From Limnobacter litoralis (GTDB lineage: Bacteria > Pseudomonadota > Gammaproteobacteria > Burkholderiales > Burkholderiaceae_B): a stretch of 64,000 bases of DNA. A model generated the notes under the pieces. It saw nothing but the letters and a program-made list of their open reading frames with translations, did not search any database and was not told where the DNA came from. Where the stretch lies: the NCBI RefSeq assembly GCF_030160455.1, contig NZ_BSOJ01000032.1:1-64000 (forward strand). The letters run 5' to 3'. This document shows positions 32,693 through 41,564 of the stretch, in pieces. Numbering within the stretch: position 1 is the first letter of the stretch; each line of letters opens with the position of its first letter. The translations under genes and the position numbers were made by a program.

Positions 32693-32720
32693 ACCAAGCC
32701 GCTTCAACAGGAGAACAAGT

Positions 32721-33719
32721 ATGAGCACTTACACGACTATTAGTTTGATTGCACGCCCCAAGCCCGGGCCGATTACACCTGATCTTTTCAAGATTGAGCA
32801 CAAAGAGATTCCGGAACCCGCACAGGGGCAGGTGCTGATCAAGCAAACACACATGTCGCTCGACCCTGCCATGATCGGCTGGATGAGCCCTGATCAAGAA
32901 AGTTACATTCCTCCTGTTCAACTCGGGGAGGTCATGCGTTCTTCTGGCGTCGGTGAGGTGGTCAAGAGCAATCATCCGGATTTTGCCGTGGGAGACACCG
33001 TGCGGGGCATGCTGGGTTGGACTGAATATTTGCTGAGCGATGGCAAGGGCATCAGCAAACTTCCTCCCGGATTGGACGCTGAAACTGTTTTGGCCGTGTT
33101 CGCGCTGCCAGGCTTGACCGCCACTCAGGGCTTGTTCGGTTTTGGAGATCCGAAGGCCGGTGAAACGCTGGTGGTTAGTGGTGCCGCTGGCTCAGTGGGA
33201 TCGATTGTTGGGCAACTTGCGAAGGCCGAAGGGCTTCGGGTGATCGGTGTGGCTGGTGATCCGGAAAAATGCAATTGGTTGACTGAGGAATTGGGGTTTG
33301 ATGGCGCCATCAATTACAAAACGGACGACATTCCTGCTCGCCTCAAAGCGCTTGCACCCAATGGGGTCGATATTTATTTTGAAAACACGGGCGGCGCCAT
33401 CCAGCAGCATGTGTTTGATCGGATGAATGCCCATGGCCGAATTGTGGTGTGCGGAATGATTGCCGACTACACCGCCAAAACGCCATCTCCCGGTCCCAAT
33501 TGGGTGCCGTTGATCAAGAAGCGGATCACGATTCGCGGCTTTGCGATGCCGGATCACTTCAAGGACATCGGGGCGCTGACCCAGAAGCTGACGCCTTATG
33601 TTCTGGGTGGCAAAATCAAATTTCGCACGCATGTGCTTGAAGGTTTGGAGTCCTCCATTGATGGCCTGAACCTGTTTTTTACAGGCGGAAATCGGGGCAA
33701 GTTGATCGTGAAGCTTTGA
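32721..33719 (+). CDS. NADP-dependent medium-chain oxidoreductase (prostaglandin/leukotriene reductase-like)
   Basis: A 332-residue zinc-free MDR family enzyme reducing activated double bonds or aldehydes. The NADP Rossmann motif is SGAAGSVGSIVGQLAKAEG, with LPGLTATQGLFGFGDPKAGE before it, the standard arrangement for PTGR and CurA-like reductases; YFENTGG is also typical. No zinc-binding cysteines are present. AGGAGAACAAGT precedes the ATG. Probably in an operon with the padR-like gene. It ends 12 bp from a convergent gene. Confidence 0.9.
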   Translation: MSTYTTISLIARPKPGPITPDLFKIEHKEIPEPAQGQVLIKQTHMSLDPAMIGWMSPDQESYIPPVQLGEVMRSSGVGEVVKSNHPDFAVGDTVRGMLGWTEYLLSDGKGISKLPPGLDAETVLAVFALPGLTATQGLFGFGDPKAGETLVVSGAAGSVGSIVGQLAKAEGLRVIGVAGDPEKCNWLTEELGFDGAINYKTDDIPARLKALAPNGVDIYFENTGGAIQQHVFDRMNAHGRIVVCGMIADYTAKTPSPGPNWVPLIKKRITIRGFAMPDHFKDIGALTQKLTPYVLGGKIKFRTHVLEGLESSIDGLNLFFTGGNRGKLIVKL

Positions 33720-33731
33720 TCAAAGTACCGC

Positions 33732-34574
33732 TTAAGCCTGTAAACCCAGTTCCCTACGAAAAACGGCCAGGGTCATTTCGGGGCCCTGGTCATTCGGATG
33801 AAATCCGGGTTTGAAGTACTTGACCAATTCAGGAATGGCGGCGCTGAAAAAGCCGCCAGGGCTGAAGTAATCCTTCGCGAATTCTTTCCAGGCCTGCGTA
33901 TTACCCAGTTCTTTTTGCTGTCTCAGGCAATTGATCATGCCCAGCAACACCACTGGGCCTATGCCGGCTGAAACGACAGCCATGCCCAGTGCGCGTGTCA
34001 AGTAGCCGCGTGCAGCGTGCTGGTACAAGTCGAAGGCCACGGCGCGATGCTCCGTTTCTTCCATGGCGTGCCAAAGAATGAGCTGCCTGATCTTCGGGTC
34101 GGTCACGCTGTTCAGGAAATCGGGGTGGTGCGCAATTTGATGGGCAATCACACCGGTGTAATGCTCGGCGGCGGCTGTCATGGCCAGCCGCAGGCGTTTG
34201 GGCAGGTATCGGTTGGCACGCTTCCTGACCCACAGGGCGGCTTTGTCCAGCCCTTCTACGTGTATGCCCCGGGCTGCAAGCGCCTCGTTGGCGGTGCGGT
34301 GTTCTTTGCCGTGCATGGCCTCTTGACCAATGAAGGCACTGACATCGCGTTTCAATTGTTCGTCGGTGATCTGGCTTTTGAAGGTGCGTACCGAGTCAAC
34401 GAAGAATTGCTCGCCTTCCGGAAAGTAGGCCTGAAACGCAGTCCACAAAGCCGACGAAACAGGGTTGGATTTGATGAACACGGGGTTGATGTCATGGAAG
34501 TCGAAGTCCATGCGACGCACTGGAAAGGCAGCGCCTTTTTGATGGGTGGACACGGGTTGGAAGGTTAGGGGCAT
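33732..34574 (-). CDS. PF10118-type predicted metal-dependent hydrolase
   Basis: A 280-residue protein of the family annotated as predicted metal-dependent hydrolase. Conserved ligands appear in FIGQEAMHGKEHRTAN and WHAMEETEHRAVAFDLY, a ferritin-like two-helix carboxylate/histidine arrangement. In many proteobacteria the gene lies next to lipid desaturases, as here (3 bp from the desaturase gene, same strand), so a role in acyl or membrane-lipid metabolism is plausible but not shown. It has one or two hydrophobic stretches near residue 200. Confidence 0.85.
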   Translation of the reverse strand: MPLTFQPVSTHQKGAAFPVRRMDFDFHDINPVFIKSNPVSSALWTAFQAYFPEGEQFFVDSVRTFKSQITDEQLKRDVSAFIGQEAMHGKEHRTANEALAARGIHVEGLDKAALWVRKRANRYLPKRLRLAMTAAAEHYTGVIAHQIAHHPDFLNSVTDPKIRQLILWHAMEETEHRAVAFDLYQHAARGYLTRALGMAVVSAGIGPVVLLGMINCLRQQKELGNTQAWKEFAKDYFSPGGFFSAAIPELVKYFKPGFHPNDQGPEMTLAVFRRELGLQA

Positions 34575-34577
34575 GGC

Positions 34578-35624
34578 TTAGGCTCCTTCAGGTTGGTCTG
34601 CGTTTTTGGCTGGTGCAGAGGACACGAGTTTCAGCACATCCAGATAACTGGGTGGGCTGTCGACCAAGCCTTTGTGACGCAGAATGCGATGCAGGGCTGG
34701 CAGCTTCTGCCAGGGCACTGACGCCATGGCGTGGTGTTCGATGTGATAGTTCACGTTCAGCGGTGCCACCAGCGCACGGGCCAGAAAGCCTGCACGCGTG
34801 GTGCGCGTGTTTTTCAGCATGTCGGTGGTGCGTTCGGTTGCGGCGTGTTCTGCCATGGCCCGAATGCGAATGAACAAAGGGTAGGGGCTGAGGTAAGCCA
34901 GTACCCACACCCAATACAATTCGCCGTGGCCTGCCGTGTACAAGGCGGCAAACAATGCAATGTTGGTCAACAGAGTGGGGTAGGCGTTTTGGATAAAACG
35001 CAGCAGGTGGTGCCCAATGTTGTGGCGTGGCAACCATTCGTAGTGGCTGGCCACGGTCCACTTCAGGTATTCGGCGTCCATCAAAAAACGGCCAACTAAA
35101 AATTTCAAGCCAGTGACCCCGAATGCGTCGCGGGTCAATTTTCTGACCATGGACCGGCGTGTGGTTGGTAAACCTTGAATCAGCGACAGGTCGATGTCGT
35201 CGTTGGTGCCGGTGTGGGTGTGGTGTGTGAAATGGTGCTGCCGGTATTTGAAGAGGTCGAGGCCGATGGGCCGGCCACACAGCCAGTCTGTCAAATGGTC
35301 ATTTAATTGACGGGTCGCAAACAGGGTTCGGTGTGCGCCTTCGTGGGTGGCAATGGCCAGGGCCAGTTGCCGGCCACCCAACACAACAATGGCGAGCAGC
35401 CAGCACAGCGTACGCCACAAAGGCGGAAGTTGCATTGCCCAGGCTGAAAATGCGAATACGGCCACGATGGTTGCCCAAATGGATGCAACTGCCCACAAAC
35501 CCGCCAGGTTGGACCGTTCGGTCACCGCTTGCAGCTCAGCTTTTGACAGCAAAGCGCTCAACCTTTGACGGGTTGCTGATTGCGGTGTGTCATTGTCAGG
35601 GTGATTCATTGCAGTTGAACTCAA
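34578..35624 (-). CDS. fatty acid desaturase
   Basis: A 348-residue membrane di-iron desaturase. The three histidine boxes are HEGAH, HHFTHHTH and HIEHH (in VNYHIEHHAMASVPW), between four hydrophobic helices. It inserts a double bond into an acyl chain; the regiospecificity is not readable. The start at ATG 35624 is used; ATG 35609 is an alternative. It is followed 3 bp later by the predicted hydrolase gene. Upstream is an AT-rich divergent promoter region. Confidence 0.9.
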   Translation of the reverse strand: MSSTAMNHPDNDTPQSATRQRLSALLSKAELQAVTERSNLAGLWAVASIWATIVAVFAFSAWAMQLPPLWRTLCWLLAIVVLGGRQLALAIATHEGAHRTLFATRQLNDHLTDWLCGRPIGLDLFKYRQHHFTHHTHTGTNDDIDLSLIQGLPTTRRSMVRKLTRDAFGVTGLKFLVGRFLMDAEYLKWTVASHYEWLPRHNIGHHLLRFIQNAYPTLLTNIALFAALYTAGHGELYWVWVLAYLSPYPLFIRIRAMAEHAATERTTDMLKNTRTTRAGFLARALVAPLNVNYHIEHHAMASVPWQKLPALHRILRHKGLVDSPPSYLDVLKLVSSAPAKNADQPEGA

Positions 35625-35885
35625 TGGTTTGATTGTTCTAATTTAATTACTAAAAATGTCTTAAAAATATTATTATTGTAATCTTACATAAATTGTCAAT
35701 AAATTATTTATAAGTAATCTTTCAAGGGAATACTGGCACATTGCGCTCACTTGCGGGTCAGTGTCAATTTCTGCTTCGCCTGGTATCGGTTCTTTTTGCA
35801 CAGTGTGTGTTCATTTTCTGCGGTTTTCAGTGCTTTGGTGCACGCCTACACTGCAAGTCGTATCGACAAATCAAGGAGAAACTTC
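35625..35885. other. AT-rich divergent intergenic region
   Basis: This 261-bp stretch separates the desaturase (minus) from the SDR gene (plus). Positions 35640-35725 are strongly AT-rich with many TAA/ATT runs, unlike the surroundings. The open frame that extends the SDR upstream from 35751 contains no plausible start site and looks non-coding. No clear operator dyad was found. Confidence 0.5.
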
Positions 35886-36626
35886 GTGAATGCAGAGCGA
35901 AAAGTGGCAGTGGTAACTGGCGGTGGCACTGGGATTGGCCGGGCCACCTGCATCCGGCTGGCTCAGACGGGTTGCGATGTGGCATTGATCTATTCGCGCA
36001 GTGCGGAACAAGCGGATCAAACGATGCATGACGTGGTGCAGCTGGGGCGGCAGGCCATGGCCATACGTGCTGATGTGTCAGACAAAGCGCAGGTGAATGC
36101 CGCATTTGAACAGGTGATTTTGCAATGGGGGCAGTTGAACTACTTGGTGAACAATGCGGCGATTACTCGGCAATTGCCATTCAATGATCTGGATTTGGTG
36201 ACCGACGAGATCTGGGATGTGCTTCTGTCAGTCAACTTGAAGGGAAGCTTTAACTGCAGCCACGCGGCTGCACCACACCTGCGCAAACAGGCGGGCAGTG
36301 CCATCGTGAATGTGGGCAGCATTGCAGGTGAAACGGGTTTTGGATCTTCATTGCCGTATGCGGTTTCTAAAGCGGCGGTGCACGGTTTGACCCGTTCACT
36401 GGCGCGCGCATTGGCCCCATCAATACGCGTGAATTGCATTGCACCTGGCGCGGTGGACACGCGTTGGTGGGTGGGGCATGAAGACAAAATGAGGCAGATT
36501 TCAGGCACCTTGCCGCTTGAGCGGATTTCCACACCTGAGGACATTGCCGAGGCGATTTGTTTTTTATTGACGGCTCCTTCTTTAACAGGTCAGGTGATCA
36601 AAGCTGAAAACGGGCAAACGTTGTAA
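35886..36626 (+). CDS. short-chain dehydrogenase/reductase
   Basis: A 246-residue classical SDR. The cofactor motif is TGGGTGIGRATC, NNAAI is the structural motif, and the catalytic set is Ser in NVGSIAGE with Tyr and Lys in YAVSKAAV. The start is GTG 35886, chosen because AAGGAGAAACTTC lies immediately before it; an upstream extension to 35751 is not supported. The substrate is unknown; many such proteins reduce 3-oxoacyl groups. It ends 4 bp from the convergent SRAP gene. Confidence 0.9.
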   Translation: MNAERKVAVVTGGGTGIGRATCIRLAQTGCDVALIYSRSAEQADQTMHDVVQLGRQAMAIRADVSDKAQVNAAFEQVILQWGQLNYLVNNAAITRQLPFNDLDLVTDEIWDVLLSVNLKGSFNCSHAAAPHLRKQAGSAIVNVGSIAGETGFGSSLPYAVSKAAVHGLTRSLARALAPSIRVNCIAPGAVDTRWWVGHEDKMRQISGTLPLERISTPEDIAEAICFLLTAPSLTGQVIKAENGQTL

Positions 36627-36630
36627 GGCT

Positions 36631-37338
36631 TCAATTTTCTGGTGGCGCCTTGGGCTCAATCAGCCCAGGGTGGTCCACCCGGTTTTTGCCCACCCCACTG
36701 ACCTCAAAGCCCACGGTGTGGAATTGCACAGCGCTGCTGCTGGCGATGAATTTCAACAAATCGGCCACGTTCTGGTTCTTGGGATTCAGCCATGCTTCCC
36801 AATCGTCAGGTTGCAACATTACAGGCATGCGGTCGTGCACGGTTTGTAGTGCTTTGCAAGGGGGCGTCGTGATGATGGCGGTGCTAAGCACCAATTCACC
36901 GGTGTCGGGGTCTGTCCAGTGGTCGCACACGCCTGCCATGGCGAAGTAAGGTGCATCGGACGGGTGAATGTAGAAGGGCTGTTTGCGGGCCTTGCTGCCT
37001 TCAGGTGGGGCCTGCCATTCGTAGTAACCACTGGCGGGTATCAGGCATCGAAACTTTTTGAACCCGGTGCGAAACGACGGCTTTTCATGCACCGTTTCGC
37101 CGCGTGCGTTGTTGAGCTTGGCGCTGACGGTTTTGTCTTTCGCCCAGTGGGGTACCAGCCCCCACAGGTGGTTGAGAATGACGCGTTCACCTTCGCGATT
37201 GATGCGCACCACGGGCACCTGGGCGGTGGGGGCAATGTTGTAACGGTTGGTAAACAGGTCTTCCTGTTCAGTGTAGCGCGCGTCGAAATGGGCCGTCAGG
37301 CGTGAAACCGGGCCTTCAATGACGTAACGGCCGCACAT
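36631..37338 (-). CDS. SRAP domain protein (YedK/HMCES family)
   Basis: A 235-residue protein that forms a thiazolidine crosslink with abasic sites in single-stranded DNA to protect the genome. The nucleophile is Cys2 after Met removal (MCGRYVIE). Other active-site residues occur in NYNIAPT (written RYNIAPTA), the glutamate in GYYEWQ, and the histidine in HDRMPVML. All are conserved. Its ATG overlaps the stop of the DUF4149-like gene by one base (TAATG), implying translational coupling. Confidence 0.93.
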   Translation of the reverse strand: MCGRYVIEGPVSRLTAHFDARYTEQEDLFTNRYNIAPTAQVPVVRINREGERVILNHLWGLVPHWAKDKTVSAKLNNARGETVHEKPSFRTGFKKFRCLIPASGYYEWQAPPEGSKARKQPFYIHPSDAPYFAMAGVCDHWTDPDTGELVLSTAIITTPPCKALQTVHDRMPVMLQPDDWEAWLNPKNQNVADLLKFIASSSAVQFHTVGFEVSGVGKNRVDHPGLIEPKAPPEN

Positions 37339-37727
37339 TAAACAAAGCGCGCCAAAACCCAGGCTGCCAGCGCGATGTGAACCAGCGTGACAAGCACCGA
37401 CAAGCCATGCAGTTTTTTAAAGCGCGACTTGTTGCCGGCGTCGGTTGCCGCGTTGATGGCGGGCATCAGCACTTGCCGTGCGGGCACCGTGCTGACTGCA
37501 ATGGTTGCGAGCAGCATGGCCGACACGGGGTTGGCAACCCACAACAAGGCTGCACCAAGCGCCGCAGTCACGATGACAAACAAATAAAAGTGCGGAAACA
37601 CGCGTCGCAAAGTGCTACCCGCCTGGTCGGCCGGCAGGGTGGAAAACAATGCTGCCGCAAAGCCGAATGAATACAATACAGACCCGCCAAACAGCAGTGC
37701 AACAAGGAGAAGGGCCAGGGTGGTCAT
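37338..37727 (-). CDS. DUF4149-like small membrane protein
   Basis: A 129-residue protein with four hydrophobic segments (MTTLALLLVALLFGGSVLYS first). Start ATG 37727 with GAGG a few bases upstream on the minus strand; the frame runs 96 bp further but without a site. It resembles the 155-residue protein at 14.8 kb in layout (GxxLYxxGFAAALFSTLP region). Function unknown. It is coupled to the SRAP gene by a TAATG junction. Confidence 0.75.
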   Translation of the reverse strand: MTTLALLLVALLFGGSVLYSFGFAAALFSTLPADQAGSTLRRVFPHFYLFVIVTAALGAALLWVANPVSAMLLATIAVSTVPARQVLMPAINAATDAGNKSRFKKLHGLSVLVTLVHIALAAWVLARFV

Positions 37728-37951
37728 GATGCCTCGAACCGCGATGATGGTTACAACGGCCTTCAATTTACCACATGGCCCGGTTTTGCCAACGGCTGGT
37801 AATGTGCCGAGGGGTGGGTTCAAAATGTAAATTGTTAATTAGCTTTTTGCACTTAAATTTAACCGAGTTTAGTGGACCTACTCACCCAATTGGCTTGACC
37901 TGTCGTTGGCTAAGCTTTTGTGTAATTTCAAACTTCACTGAGGTTCGCGCC

Positions 37952-38230
37952 ATGTCCGCCGCATCTGTTTCAATGAGACATTCCATTCGCAGCAAGTTTC
38001 TGATGTTGGGCGCATTGTTCGTTTTGCTGGTGGCTTTTTTGACTTGGGACATCGTGGGTCAGAATTTGTCCAATTCACGCACCACTTCGAACATGCTGGC
38101 GGGTCTGGATGAAATAGCCAAGATGACTGAAGGCAACAACCATTCAACTCGCAGACTGGACACACTCGTGAATGACCTCACGGACATTTCGAAATCGATG
38201 AGCAGTCATCTTTCGTGTTATGTGGTGTGA
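37952..38230 (+). pseudogene. internally deleted methyl-accepting chemotaxis protein
   Basis: The ORF encodes 92 residues. It starts with a basic segment and one membrane helix (RSKFLMLGALFVLLVAFLTW), like TM1 of a chemoreceptor, then runs directly into a stretch resembling the C-terminal methylation helix of receptors (LDEIAKMTEGNNHSTRRLD, then LVNDLTDISKSMSSHL). The ligand domain, second helix, HAMP domain and signalling tip are absent, so several hundred residues appear to have been deleted in frame. An RBS-like CTGAGG precedes the ATG. It cannot signal as a normal receptor. A genuine small protein is the less likely alternative. Confidence 0.55.
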
Positions 38231-38296
38231 TCATTTGCTAGTTACCGTGCAGGACTTCGTGTAGAGTAATTACTCTAATTCCCGCAGGAGACGCAT

Positions 38297-39427
38297 GTGC
38301 TGCAACATTCAGAGGCCGATCGTTCGTCGGTGTTGGGGTTCATCCGAAAAGTCAGTGATGCCTTTGCGTTCCCGTTGCGGGTCTCGCATTACATCGAACT
38401 GGTCAACCCGCTGTGGGCTGACCACAGCATGCAGGCCCGCATTGAAAAGGTGTGGGACGAGACATCCACAGCCCGCACCCTGACTTTAAGGCCCGGCGCA
38501 AACTGGCGCACATTCAAGCCTGGGCAGCACGTTCGGGTTGGTATTCCAATTGGCGGACGTCACTTTACGCGTACTTATTCCATCAGTTCGGGTGCTGAAT
38601 CGCCCGACGGCTGTTTTTCCATCACTGTGAAAGCCATACCAGGCGGTTTTGTATCGAACCACATTGTGCGCAAACTCAAGGTGGGCGACTACATTCCTGT
38701 GGGCATTGCGCAGGGGGACTTTTACTTGCCTGATGCGCAGCCGGTGGAGCCCCTGTTCATCACTGCGGGCAGTGGAATTACACCGATCATGAGCATGCTG
38801 CGCACGCTGGACCGTGAAGACCGAATGCCCGATGTGCGCCACATTCACTATGCGCCCCATGTGCATGACGTTATTTTCGGGCAGGCCTTGACTGATCTTC
38901 AGGCCCGCTACAATCGCTATCACTTGCAACGCATCTACACCCGAGAACCTGGTCAGGCGGAGTCGGCAGCAGGCAGCGCGGGTAGCCAACACTTTTCACC
39001 GGCGCAGCTTGAGCAGTTCTGCCCCGATTGGCGCAGTCGCGATGTGTACGCCTGCGGTCCTCAATCCTTGCTGGATGCGCTGGAGTCGTTTTGGGAATCG
39101 CAGGGCCTGCGCAGGCAGTTGCACACTGAGCGTTTCAGGGCGCCACTGGCGGTGTCTGCCCAGCCTGGGCAAGCCGGGCGTGTCACCTTTGCAAAAAGCG
39201 ACGCCGTGGTGGATTCAGACGGGCAAACCAACCTGTTGCGTGTGGCTGAGGACAATGGCCTGAACCCCGAACATGGCTGTCGAATGGGCATTTGCCACGG
39301 CTGCGATGTGAAGTTGGTGTCGGGTTGTGTGCGCGACTTGCGCACCGACGAGCTGCTGCAAGAAGCCGGGCAGGTGATTCAAATTTGCGTGTGTGCCGCC
39401 GTGGGCGACGCCGTAATTGACGTATAA
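38297..39427 (+). CDS. ferredoxin reductase-type flavoprotein with C-terminal 2Fe-2S domain
   Basis: A 376-residue electron-transfer protein. It has an FAD domain (RTYSISSGAES), an NAD(P)-binding domain (LFITAGSGITPIMSML and YACGPQSLLDAL), and a C-terminal plant-type 2Fe-2S ferredoxin with cysteines in CRMGICHGC and a fourth further on. GTG start with GCAGGAG upstream. It lies 11 bp before a fatty acid desaturase gene, so it almost certainly supplies electrons to that desaturase, as in known oxygen-dependent acyl desaturase pairs. Confidence 0.93.
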   Translation: MLQHSEADRSSVLGFIRKVSDAFAFPLRVSHYIELVNPLWADHSMQARIEKVWDETSTARTLTLRPGANWRTFKPGQHVRVGIPIGGRHFTRTYSISSGAESPDGCFSITVKAIPGGFVSNHIVRKLKVGDYIPVGIAQGDFYLPDAQPVEPLFITAGSGITPIMSMLRTLDREDRMPDVRHIHYAPHVHDVIFGQALTDLQARYNRYHLQRIYTREPGQAESAAGSAGSQHFSPAQLEQFCPDWRSRDVYACGPQSLLDALESFWESQGLRRQLHTERFRAPLAVSAQPGQAGRVTFAKSDAVVDSDGQTNLLRVAEDNGLNPEHGCRMGICHGCDVKLVSGCVRDLRTDELLQEAGQVIQICVCAAVGDAVIDV

Positions 39428-39438
39428 GGGGTGTAGCG

Positions 39439-40596
39439 ATGGGAATGCCAACACATTTAACTGCCGGCGACATTGAAGAATTTGGGCGTGAGATGGACGC
39501 CATTCGCAATGAGGTAATGGACTCGCGTGGGGAACGCGACCGCCGCTACATTTTGAACATCATCCGACTGCAGCGTTCCATGGCGCTGCTGGGCCGCATT
39601 GTGCTGTTTTTAAGCCTGATTGTGTCGCCTTACGGGCACTTGGCAATTGGCGGCTGGCTGGCGTTTGGCTTGGCCGTCCTGCTGGGTGCAGGTTTGCTGG
39701 GCGTGGCCAAAATCATCGAGAACATGGAAATTGGTCACAATGTGATGCATGCCCAATGGGATTGGATGCGCGACCCCAACATTCAAAGCAACACTTGGGA
39801 ATGGGACAACGTGTGCCCCTCCGACCAGTGGAAGCACAGCCACAACGTGGTGCACCACACCTGGACCAACGTGTTTGGCAAAGACCCGGACATCGGCTAC
39901 GGCGTATTGCGCGTGTCTGAAGAACAGAAGTGGCACCCCAAGTTTTTGCTGAATCCGCTGATCAACTTGATATTGATGTTCTATTTTCAGTGGGGTGTGG
40001 CCGTACACGACGTTGAGCTGGACAAAGTGCTGGAGGGCAAAAAGAAGTTGTCGGACGCGCGGCCCATGCTGAAGCGCATTTGGTGGAAGGCCCAGCGCCA
40101 GTTGCTGAAAGACTATGTGCTGTGGCCATTGCTGGGTGTGGCGTTCACCGTGCCTGTTACGGTGGCCATGGGCTTGCCCGTGCTGTCGGTGGCTTGGTCA
40201 GCATTCTGGACGGTGGTTGTGGGCAATTTGATCGCCAATGGCATTCGCAATGTGTGGTCAAACATGATTATTTTTTGCGGGCACTTTCCCGAAGGTGTGC
40301 AGCATTTCACGCAGGCCGAGGTGGCGGGGGAGACCCGCGCGCACTGGTACATTCGGCAATTGCTCGGCAGTGCCAACATTGGCGGCGGCAAGGTGTTTCA
40401 CATTTTGTCGGGCAATTTGAGCCATCAGATCGAACACCACCTGTTTCCGGATTTGCCCAGCAACCGGTATCCGGAAATTGCGCCGCGCGTTCAGGCACTG
40501 GCCACCCGCTATGGTTTGCCGTACAACACCGGGTCGTTCAGGCGGCAGTTTGGCACCACCACCGGTAAAATCTGGAAGTTGGCAGTTCCAGCCTAA
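39439..40596 (+). CDS. acyl-lipid / acyl-CoA fatty acid desaturase
   Basis: A 385-residue membrane di-iron desaturase. Histidine boxes: HNVMH, HSHNVVHH and HQIEHH (in LSHQIEHHLFPDLPSNRYPE). Hydrophobic helices lie before and after the second box. The spacing of the third box, QIEHH, matches front-end or DesA3-type desaturases. Its electron donor is the upstream reductase, 11 bp away. It differs clearly from the other desaturase at 34.6 kb, so the organism carries two distinct systems. Confidence 0.92.
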   Translation: MGMPTHLTAGDIEEFGREMDAIRNEVMDSRGERDRRYILNIIRLQRSMALLGRIVLFLSLIVSPYGHLAIGGWLAFGLAVLLGAGLLGVAKIIENMEIGHNVMHAQWDWMRDPNIQSNTWEWDNVCPSDQWKHSHNVVHHTWTNVFGKDPDIGYGVLRVSEEQKWHPKFLLNPLINLILMFYFQWGVAVHDVELDKVLEGKKKLSDARPMLKRIWWKAQRQLLKDYVLWPLLGVAFTVPVTVAMGLPVLSVAWSAFWTVVVGNLIANGIRNVWSNMIIFCGHFPEGVQHFTQAEVAGETRAHWYIRQLLGSANIGGGKVFHILSGNLSHQIEHHLFPDLPSNRYPEIAPRVQALATRYGLPYNTGSFRRQFGTTTGKIWKLAVPA

Positions 40597-40618
40597 ATAG
40601 GCCAAGCATTTTTCGCGT

Positions 40619-40969
40619 TTATCTCTTGAGTGGCTGCTTGAACGGTAGCGACTCAAATTCGTCATCGGTATTTCTGGCGGTGGTGGACAGCTTGCCGTCT
40701 TTCTTGTTGACCCGAATGAAGAAGATGGTGGGTGAGGTCTCGGGATCTCCACCACATTTTTCATTGTGCTTTTCACGAACGCGAATCAGGTATTTGGTTT
40801 TTTCGTTTTCCGTGTCGAAATACAGGCATTCAAGCGCGAGTGTTGTCAGCTGGTATTTTTGAACTGCATTTGCAGCAAGATCGACTGCCTGATCGTCCGA
40901 TTTCACCGTGGCTGCACAAGCGCCCAAGCTGCAGGTTGCGATTGAAAGACTAACCAGGATTTTCTTCAT
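40619..40969 (-). CDS. small lipoprotein, candidate immunity protein
   Basis: A 116-residue protein with a signal peptide ending in a lipobox-like LGAC (MKKILVSLSIATCSLGAC). The mature part is hydrophilic with two further cysteines (LECLYF, KCGGD). No known domain is recognised. Its start overlaps the stop of the GH73 gene by 4 bp (ATGA), so the pair is co-translated. A secreted protein encoded right after a cell-wall hydrolase that has no signal peptide is the arrangement of peptidoglycan-hydrolase effector/immunity pairs. Function is inferred only. Confidence 0.7.
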   Translation of the reverse strand: MKKILVSLSIATCSLGACAATVKSDDQAVDLAANAVQKYQLTTLALECLYFDTENEKTKYLIRVREKHNEKCGGDPETSPTIFFIRVNKKDGKLSTTARNTDDEFESLPFKQPLKR

Positions 40970-41445
40970 TGATTGAGGTCCAGTGCGTGAAGATTGTGAT
41001 GCTGGATGATTGATTTGAGCTTTGCAATGTATTGCGGATCAGTTGCGTACCTTTGTAAATGTTCAACAAAACCGATGGGGTCATTTTTGTAGGGTAAGGC
41101 GTCAGCGAAGTTTCGACGAATCACCTGTGCATATTCTCTAGCTGCTTGCTTGTAAGTCGGATATCCTCGGAAGTTGGCCGCAAGGCGGTGGCTTTTTCCG
41201 TTGATAACTTCGTGGGTCACAAATCGAGTTGTCTTACCAGATCGGCTACTGCCTTTGACGCCGAAGAATGCATTGTCAATCACGTGGCTTCCCCAGCCAG
41301 TTTCCAAGGCGGACTGTGCAAGAATGACGCTAACGGGTACACCGAATCCCTTGCTTACTAAAACGGCGTCCTTCAGGTGGTGATCAATGAAAATTTGAAC
41401 GTGACTGGTAGGGTGTTTGACCGCTTGTAGATATCGATGAGGCAT
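40966..41445 (-). CDS. GH73 N-acetylglucosaminidase, no signal peptide (candidate secreted effector)
   Basis: A 159-residue glucosaminidase domain protein resembling the FlgJ C-terminal domain. The catalytic Glu48 lies in AQSALETGWG, followed by NAFFGVKG and the FRGYPTYKQAAREYAQVI segment, all typical of GH73. The protein is just the enzyme domain: no signal peptide, no cell-wall-binding repeats, no flagellar N-domain. It starts 119 bp from the divergent photolyase gene. It could be a type VI secretion effector (the Tge2 group is GH73), or a stray phage-type lysin; no phage genes are nearby. Confidence 0.85.
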   Translation of the reverse strand: MPHRYLQAVKHPTSHVQIFIDHHLKDAVLVSKGFGVPVSVILAQSALETGWGSHVIDNAFFGVKGSSRSGKTTRFVTHEVINGKSHRLAANFRGYPTYKQAAREYAQVIRRNFADALPYKNDPIGFVEHLQRYATDPQYIAKLKSIIQHHNLHALDLNQ

Positions 41446-41564
41446 TGTGTAGAAGAGTTCTTAATCTCAACGATAGAATAGGCACACCTTTTTGCTGAAG
41501 CAAACACCAGCTCGGGCACTTGCCTACTATTGATTCATTTTTCAGCTTTCCATAAAAAATTACC

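Noticed and set aside
35751-35885. N-terminal extension of the SDR protein
   Set aside because: A strong AAGGAG sits right before GTG 35886, where the normal SDR N-terminus begins; the extension has no family similarity.
40966-41445. Prophage lysin interpretation of the GH73 gene
   Set aside because: No holin, structural or integrase genes lie nearby, and the partner is a lipoprotein; kept only as a lower alternative.
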